DNA of 64,000 nt from Alviniconcha marisindica (Eukaryota; Mollusca; Gastropoda; Provannidae). Below the pieces are notes generated by a model. The model did not search any database. It saw only the letters and a program-made list of their open reading frames with translations, and had not been told where the DNA came from. This document shows positions 38,201-47,200 of this stretch, in pieces. Where the stretch lies: contig JABMCL010002295.1 of the NCBI GenBank assembly GCA_018857735.1, forward strand, positions 1,912,501-1,976,500. Direction: 5' to 3'. Each line of letters opens with the position of its first letter. Position 1 is the stretch's first letter. A program made the translations under genes and the position numbers.

Positions 38201-41200
38201 TATATTTTTTATCCCCACTGTTTCCTTCTACAACTAGAGTGTGATTTGGCTATAAATGGAAGGAATCTTTCAGTTTCAGTGATACACTCAACATGTCTGA
38301 GCGCGATTCCAACCTTGCTCCCAAACTGTCACCTTTGGGCACCAGTCCTCGCAAAGGGCAACGCAAAGATGAAGGCTGGAAAGAAGTCACCAGGAAGTAA
38401 GTATCAGGGGACATTTCTCACAATATCTCTTTTATCATGTTTCATGCAATCCCCAGAAAGTAAAACCTGGAGATGTTTAGTTAGGGCAAAGTTGTTGCAG
38501 TGAAATGATTCCTTTTGGTGTGGAATTGGCGAACATGATAGAACATTGTACTTGGTACAGCATTTTTTTTATACATACTCTGTCTGGTTGCAGGTCTAAA
38601 CGGGTGACTGTGCCAGCCAACGTCATCAGCCGTGTGATAGGCCGGGGAGGATGCAATATCAACAGCATACGAGATGCTTCCAGTGCCCACGTGGACATTG
38701 AAAAGTCGCAGAAGGGTGCAGTCGAACGTGTCATAACTATCAAGTAAGATGTGAAAAGATGGCACCCCCTGGATTATATTTGGTGGAGGAAAAAAGATGA
38801 TGACCTTGTCATGGTAGTTGGAAACAAGGAAGAAGTGCTAAATGGTTTTTAGGGTACTCTAGTCCTTGGTCTTAATAGAAATGTTAGGCATATAGAAATA
38901 TCTGGTATAATGATTTTGTTGAAAGCTGAAAGAGTAAACTTATTGAGAGAGATTTCCCCATATGTTCTCTGCCAGCCTAGCTAGTGATTATGTCCCTGTA
39001 ATCCTTTCATTTACCCTTCCATATATGTAACTCATCCAATAAGTGTTTCCAGCTTTGATGAATGCATTGCAGAAGGTCCAGTTAGTGTATGTGATGACCA
39101 CATGGTTTTCTAGACTCAGGAGAACAGTTTTAAGAGCTGAAGAATGTAGACATTTTCTGCTAAGAGGCACACAGCTACATAAGTGGCAATCTTATTGATA
39201 TTTCCAAGAATACAAAATTTGGTACAGAGATTTAGAGAGCCATGTTACCTAAACAATTTGTGTTGGTTTTTCCCTTGTGTGATTGGAAGAAAAATGGATG
39301 ATACAGGAAAGGAAAGGAAAGAAACCCATCAGTTATTTTTTTTTAAAGAAGAGAAAAGATGATTCTCATGATTAGCCTTTCTTAAAAGGAAGGATGGCAT
39401 TGCAAGAAGGCAGAGAAATGTAGCCTTTGTTCCAATCTTAGCCTGTGCTGTCATTAAACCTGTGCAGCCCAAAGTTATCCCAACTGTGGATTGGAACTTT
39501 AGCCAGTTAGGAGTAAACAGTTCCAGCTGGCTTTGGTATGATTTTGAACCCATGGCCTTCCAGCCTGGCTGGAATCCCAGCCTACATTTCATGACCAGGT
39601 GTTGTGTACAGGCAGCTTGTGTGATAGAATCTCATTTGTAAATTTTACAGGAAATTGTGGTGTATAGAGGCAGCTTAGCTTGGGTGATAGAATCTGATTT
39701 GTAAAATTTATAGGAAATTGTATTTGATCTGTTCTGCCCTTTCTGTGCAAAGCTGGTGAGTTTTTGGACAGTCAGTCATTTTGTAATGATTGTTGTATCC
39801 AACAGGGGATCGGCTGAGGCAACCCGAATGGCGCAGGCTATGATCACATTGCTGGTGATGGAACCTGAGAAAGACCTGTCTGAAATTATCAGTGGTGTCA
39901 AGGGTAAACCAGCTGAGAAAAGCCAGCCAGCCCAGAATACTGCAGTGGACTTTCCCATTGGCCAGTTTTCTGCCCCTACTTCCAAGCAAGCAGGTAATGG
40001 CGTCAGTCAGAAATCCTCCAGTTCGGGAAAGTCGAGCTCCAGTCGTCTGCCTGGGAATTCCAGCGCTACAGTCAATGGGCGGACAGCTGGAGCCAGCACA
40101 GGAGTGACACCGAGCAACGTGTGGCAGAACCCAGCGCCTGGTTCTGGGGCACCATCCTCCCCACGCCGCAGCCCCCAGAAACAGCTGCTGCAGAGTCTGA
40201 TACCTTCCCCCTCCAGCCCAATGCCAGGTCAGGATAAAGCAGCGGCCCGTCCACTGGCTGGAGAACAGCGTCGTGCAAGCTCTGCCACACCAACAACCAC
40301 GACTTCATCTGTCACGTTTGGTACGGCGTCCACCAGCATGAAAGCCTCGACAGCCCCTGCCGCTGGACGGGCTGGCTCGGAACTGCGCCAACAACAAGGT
40401 ACGCCCAGCAGTGTGGCCGGAGGTGCTGGGCAGAAGAACACCAGCCGGCCAACAACGGGCAGCGTGCGTGTGCTGCAGCGCCAGGCACCAGGCACTACGC
40501 GCCCTGACCCTCAGCCTCTGCCCATTGTCTCCAGTCACATGCCCAACTCCACCAGCACGTCCGCCTCTTCCAACACGGGAATGACATCATCTGGCAACTT
40601 CACCACCTTCCACCTGTGGAACAACACATCGCCAACCCCTATCCTCACCAAAAAGGAGGATTTTGCCAGTGTGGCTGCAGCAGGAGTGGTCCCAAATCAG
40701 CCCAGTCAACATTCCGGACAGGCTGCGCCTGGTGCCCCCACTCCTACCTCAAATGATCCCACCAAAGCCCCAGGCTACAAAGCAGGAATACGTACAGCTT
40801 CTCCCCATTCACGTCAAGACCAGGCCACCGTGAGTTCCTCGTTACCCTACCCCATACCCGTGGGAGGTCCGGAGCACCCTGACATGCACATGTTGGGCTT
40901 CAATGGGCCCATGCCCTCAGCACCACCCCACCCAGGCCTGCCAAACCCAGCTGGAGATGGGGATCACATGGCCCCCCATATCCCTTACCCAGTACCGTTG
41001 GAGCACCCTGGTGGCTTTCCGAACCAGCATGCCAACTTCCCTCACCTCCACCAGGCTATGCATCCTGGTCTTGGCCCCTTGACAAATCAGAAGGAGGAGT
41101 ATAGTACCCCCCACCAGCCCATGACTCTGCCGGAGATCAAAAGCACCCTTAACCCCAACGCACCCGACTTCCAGGCAACTGCCTCCGGAAGCAATGGCCC

Positions 41201-44200
41201 AGGTGCCCTCATCAATGGCTACCCTCCCAACATGGGGAACATGAGGAATGGCGGAGATCTGGCCAATATTCCTGGGGGAGGAGGTCGAGGGGAGGCAGGT
41301 GGCAACAACAGTGGAAACACAGCAGGAGGAGGCTGCATGAATGTGCTACAGGTGCACCCTGCCTTCCTTCATCTGGCCAGCCAGTTGGGGAACATCAATG
41401 TGGATATGGGCAAAATTGGCAACATCCCGGAGATTCAGAGCTTCTTTGGGGCATGCCAGCAATTGCTGCAGCAGCAGCAGCGGTCAGCCAGCCCTGGACC
41501 TGGGGGCGGCAATGCTGGGCCTGGCCCTGGGGGACCACCGCATCTTGTGAGCCATGATGGGCCTGGAGGAGCTGGTGGTCAGGGAATGGGTCCAAGCCCG
41601 GGCCCTGGGCCCGGTCCTGGCAGTCACAGCCCCATGTCGAACTACATGGCCCCACAGAATCTGCCACGCAATGTGTCGCCCATGCCAGGCCAGCACCGCC
41701 CCAACAGTGCTCCAACCATGCCAGGTATGTCGTGTGCAGCATGTGGTGGTTCTGTGTGTGTGTGTGAAAAACGTGCATGCATGGGTGGGGTTTGAATCTT
41801 TACTGAATAGTTGGGTGTTATTTTGTGGGCTGCTTTACTGCTGGCAACAGTGAACTGAGCTTGGTGTGTGGAAATACTGATTAGTTTTTGTGAGTAGTGT
41901 TTTTAATAAAGCAGTGGTCATGTGTATTATTTGTAATTGTATGATGACCACTAACAACCTACCTGAAGCAACAAGGACAGTGATAACTAAACACAAACAT
42001 TAATTGACATATGGTCCTCAATTTGTAGCTCTTGAAATTTGAATGTTGCTTAACACTCCATCATCATAGTCACTCTATTTCTTTCTTTATCTATATCACC
42101 TTCTTCAGAACCCACCTCAAAAACAAATTCTAAAGCTTGAGAAGCATTAGAAACAGATCCTCTGTCATGCCACTGTTTGCCATGCCTTGAAAGTCCCAAA
42201 ATGTCAGTACACATATTAACTAGAAGCTGAAGCAAAATTGAGGCTGCTGACCCAAGAGAGATTTTTGACATGGTTTTGAATGCCATTTCAACTAGTGTTT
42301 TCTTCCCTTGAAACAGTTTTTTTCAAATGCTGTCACATCTATGCATAATGGAGCATATCTTGCCAATCTAGGCTGAAAACTTTGTTCAGTCTGCCACTTT
42401 GGGTTTGTAAGTTGATCTAATCTTTTTCTTAAATTTGGAACAAAACTGATGCACTTGTATGCAAAAGAATGATCAAAGGCTGGGTCACACAGAGATGGTG
42501 TGGTTTTCGGTAACAAAAAAATTCAAACAGTGCAACAGAGGTTGTGCTTGTTTTCCAGACTCTGCGCCCACAACACCTGTGCGTCCCAGCAACATTGGGT
42601 CACCAATGCCACCATGTACACCGCCACTGCCTGACGGGAAGCAGCCTCCAGACGACCGGAGAGTGATCAGGCCTATTGGAGGAGAGAGGGCAGCTCAGCG
42701 GAAACTGCCACTTGGCACCTCATCACCAGGTCTTGGGGGCTCAGGAGACTTCAACAAGATGGTGTGGGGTTACACAGGTAAACAACACTGTCACTGTCAG
42801 TGCCGCTGACCAATGAATTTGAGGTTCTTGCCATTTGATTATAAAACTGAAAAGTGTGCTCCAAAGGGAATGATAAGACCTTGCAGGTGAACTGCTTATT
42901 AAGAGCATTAGGTGTTGCTGGTTTTTAACATTGCCATTTATAGTACTTACCCTGCTTTGGGGAGATGTAGGAAAAGGACTGTCATGCTCAACAAATGTGA
43001 CATCTCCTCAACAGCATTGGTTCATGCTAATTTGAAATAAAGGCGTGTATCTGTGCACACTTGATGAGATGCTTAAAACATTTGCTTGAAACCAAAGACA
43101 CCTGCATGTATTTAAAAAAAAATAAAAAAATTGTTCACTCCTAGTTTGCCTAAGGTTGCTCTATGAAAAAACTCACATGGAACTGAAAGGGGCCTTATGT
43201 CTTCTGGTCACCACTTTATCTGCTGTGCATGGTGAACATGTGCTCTGCATCAGTTTTTAAGTGGCTTCATTTTGAGGCTCTTCGAAATGCTTCTGCTGTG
43301 GAGGGATTGTAGCACCCCTGTCCTGTTTTGTTTGTAACAGAAATGGGGAAGGACTGGATGCCACCAACCAATCCGCAAATGACAGCAGCCGCTCTTCCCA
43401 CTTCTGTTATGACATCCTCAGTGGTGACTGGAAGCAACATGGCTTACACGCTCAGCCCCAGGGAAAACCCAGCTCCAGTGGCTGGCACAGAGGGCATTAG
43501 TGGCTTCCAGGAAACCTTTGCCGGCTCCGGCATTGACCCTTCTGCTGACCCGTCAGTGCAGGTGAGTGAAAGTGTACAAGTTGGGTGGCCTTTTTTTGTT
43601 TTGTTTTTTGTTTTCATTTTCTTGAGGAATGTTGGGTTACATGTAGCTGTAGTCTAGTTTTACTAACGGTAGTTTTGCAAAGCTGCTGTAGGCAGCATAA
43701 ATGTTGATTAACTGTAGCATGAGTTTCAGTCTCCATGTAACTAGAATTTTAGTCTACATAATATGTATGTTTTAGATCACTTACATGAGTTGGCTTAAGA
43801 CCAGAGAAAATGAACTAACGTTATGTCTTAAATTGACTTACAGATTATTCTGGTGTGAGGCTTGGTCCCCCTTGTTTGGGATTTCTGTGGGACAGTTGAG
43901 ATTTATTTTATATCCAGTCTGAATGTTCAGTTTGTTGTCTTGCCCATGTCTTGTCATTGAGGTTACACCATTGTCAGAAACATAAAACTTGTGTTCTTGT
44001 AGAGAAGTTTGTATCCAGTGGTGTACTAACTTTGAATAGTTGTTAAATATGCAGACGGGAACATGCTTCACAATAACTTCATACTCTGCAAAAAGATTAC
44101 TGTTTTCTCCGATGCTGCCAAAGGGAGATCTCTAAAGCTGTGGGACAAAAATAACCACTGTTCATCTGTGCAGATTACATGTTCATGCTCATTTCATTGA

Positions 44201-47200
44201 CCATGTCTCAAAGGCCTTGGGCCTGTGGAAGAATTTTGGAGGGGAAAAAACAACAACCAAAAGCAGGTTGTGGGAGGGGGAGGTCAGAGTCAACAGAAAT
44301 GTGCTTGTATTGTTTTGATTATTTAGACATCCAATTTTTTTTTAACTTATGCTTAACAGGACAGCATAATGTAGATTGAAGGTGATCTTACAAACTGCAG
44401 GTTGGAAATGTTGAAGCACCTTTGTTAACATACATACTGTAATGTCTGAACTACAACAATACAACATGCTTCAGGATCTTCATAAAGTTTATAATAATAA
44501 TACCATGCAGATTTTGCAGTGTTACAGCTGATGTTCGGATTGAAGCAAAACATGGTGGACACATGTTATTGTTAAGCACAAAGTAAAATGTTCACAAAAA
44601 CTTAATACTATACAGCATCAATTTTTTGGAGATGAACAGTGACAATAGGTCAGCCAACACAATTCCTGTCCTGCAGGACTTGGTTAATGAGGTAAAGTTG
44701 AAACTGAGGCTGCTGCCAGTTTCACTCGTTATTGTTTGTTGTCGGTGTGTGTTGTGTTTTCATTTTCATAATCTTACACCTTCAAGTAAAATTGTAAGTG
44801 CTTCCATTGGGTTCCAGTACTTCCACGTGTGGGCCTTAATGGTTGTTCCAAATCTCATTTTTGCAATCATGTGCCCCATTTATTGCCTGGAAGATATTAG
44901 TAATCGGTTTGGGAATTCAATTTTGATTTCAGCCTGATTCAGGCTCAAAATACGTTTATTCTTGGGAAAAGCATGCACGCCAAATTTTGTTCACAGATAG
45001 GCACTACTGACTATAAGGGGCAGGGGTCAAGTCTGAGGGGGAAAAAAGTATTGCCTTATATTAAAGAAGAAAGAAAAAAGGGTACTCTAACTTAAACAAG
45101 CCCATCTTAAGAAGAGACTTTACTGTGGCTGGTCAAAGCAGTGTGGGAGTTTATACATGTGACATTTGTTAATGTTGACAGGTTTTATTGCAAGATCTTG
45201 AACAATAGATTATGGAGTAGAGAAGGCTGTAGGGAAATGAGTACAAGTAGCAGAGAGCAGGAGGAAAAACTGGTCATGTTGAATTATGCAGATACACTGC
45301 TATCTATCCTCCATAACTTGATATGTTCATGAAGTGGCCATACAGTTCGTTCAGACTAAAAAAAATTAAATGGGTGTTAACATGCTTCATTGTTATGCAT
45401 CACATATGCCTAGCAAAAACAAAGTTCTCGGGTAAGTTCATTTTAGTTTGGTAAGTGGTGATTATTTGAAATTTGTGATTTCATGCATCACTGTGACTGC
45501 TTGACATTTTGTTATAGCTGATAATAAATTAAACTGCAAGACTGTGAAAAAAGCAACCTCCTTTGTGTGTTTCACTGTAGAAATCCTCATTATTATTATT
45601 ATTTGTGCATCCTAAATTTTTCTGTTGTGTGTCCAGGAACTTTTGAAAATTGACCTCAGTTTCCCTTCTGTACAAATCTTGGTTTTAGTCTTTTGGGTTT
45701 TATCTGACCTTTGTGTTGCGGAAATACTGGTTTCCAAACAGTTTTTCAACAACAAATTTTAAAACAAGCAAACAAAAAACAGTTGAGTTCATGTTGTTTT
45801 CACTTTATCTCTGCAAGAAAGCCCATGTCACTGGTATGGGCTCCATTCTGTCAGTAGTTCTGTACTTTCTCTTCTGATCTGGCAGGGAGTGTCTCTTGGG
45901 TGAGGATGCAAGTCATATAATTTCAGGCTTGCATACTTTTGTCTGCATTGCTAAATTACTGTAACAGATCTCATAATTCCACAATAGTGGAACACTTCCT
46001 GTGGACCCCAATGTCAAGGTCATACATTTTGATACAGCAGATTGTTCTTGCCCATCATGTCTTCTGAAACTAACACAGTATATTTTGTAACCAGACCTGC
46101 GATGCTGGTTTTAGGCTTCCAGTAGGCATTCAAATATGCCCTGCTTTTGAAGTGACCAAAATGAGGGCTTGGGTCTTGAAAGAGGAACATTATGTATCTC
46201 CTATCTTGCTCAGCTGCTGAGCATTTTGTATGCAAAACTTGATATGTTGCTGTATTTGTAGGCAGAATGTATTGATTTTGGGGGGTTGGTCCTTTATTTT
46301 TCATGGTTCAGGAATGTAGGAAGGATTTAAATCCATGCATAGTGTGTTTTCGAGTCTGGTGTCTTGTAAAGTTCAGTGCCTTCTGCTGTTTGCACTGCAT
46401 TAGTATCAAGGTACAAAAGAAGAGGGACTGTACATGATAGCCCATCTGGGGTCATGATGATGAGGAGGGGGGGGGGAGGGGGAGATCTTGTTGCATAAGG
46501 AGACAAACCTTGTTTTCCTAATATTGTTTTTCAGAAAGAGCAGAATCAGATATGTGGATCAGCTTGAGCTTTTGCACAGCGTATTATTTGTTCACTTTAG
46601 TTCTGCAAGCAAGCAAGGTTTTTGCTTGCAGAGTTGCTAAACTGAATATGTGTTTATAAGTGAGGTCATGAAAATTTCTTGGTATGTCTATGTGACCTAG
46701 TGAGTTAAAACATATTTTTAAGTTTAACCCCATTTTCCAGTTTGAATTTGTACAGTGTACTGGTACAGGACAGTGAGCTATAATCTGAACACACCAGAAA
46801 TATGTCACATAGGTACTGAAATCACAGGTTTCACCAAAGTCCACTAGGTTTAGTCGAGTCTCTAACCCTTTGGTCCTGCAATGGCCTTTGCAGAACCCTC
46901 AGATGATGATGCAGCAGATGTATTCCAACGGCCTAAATTACAACCTGCCCAACATGTTTGGGTCACGAGGCGGTGGTGGTGGTGGTGGAGGAGTGGGTGG
47001 TGATGGTGGCATGGCCATGTGGAACCAGGGCATCAAGGCGGGGCCCAACGAAGCAGGGGATAGTGAGGTAGAGTTTGCACTGCAACCCCTTACTGTGGGC
47101 AAAAAGAACCACAGGTAGACATATTAACAGGATTTGGGAGGTTGTCCATGTCCCCAAAAAGTTGAAGGTATGGACGGTCTCTTGTGGTTTGAGCAGGGTT

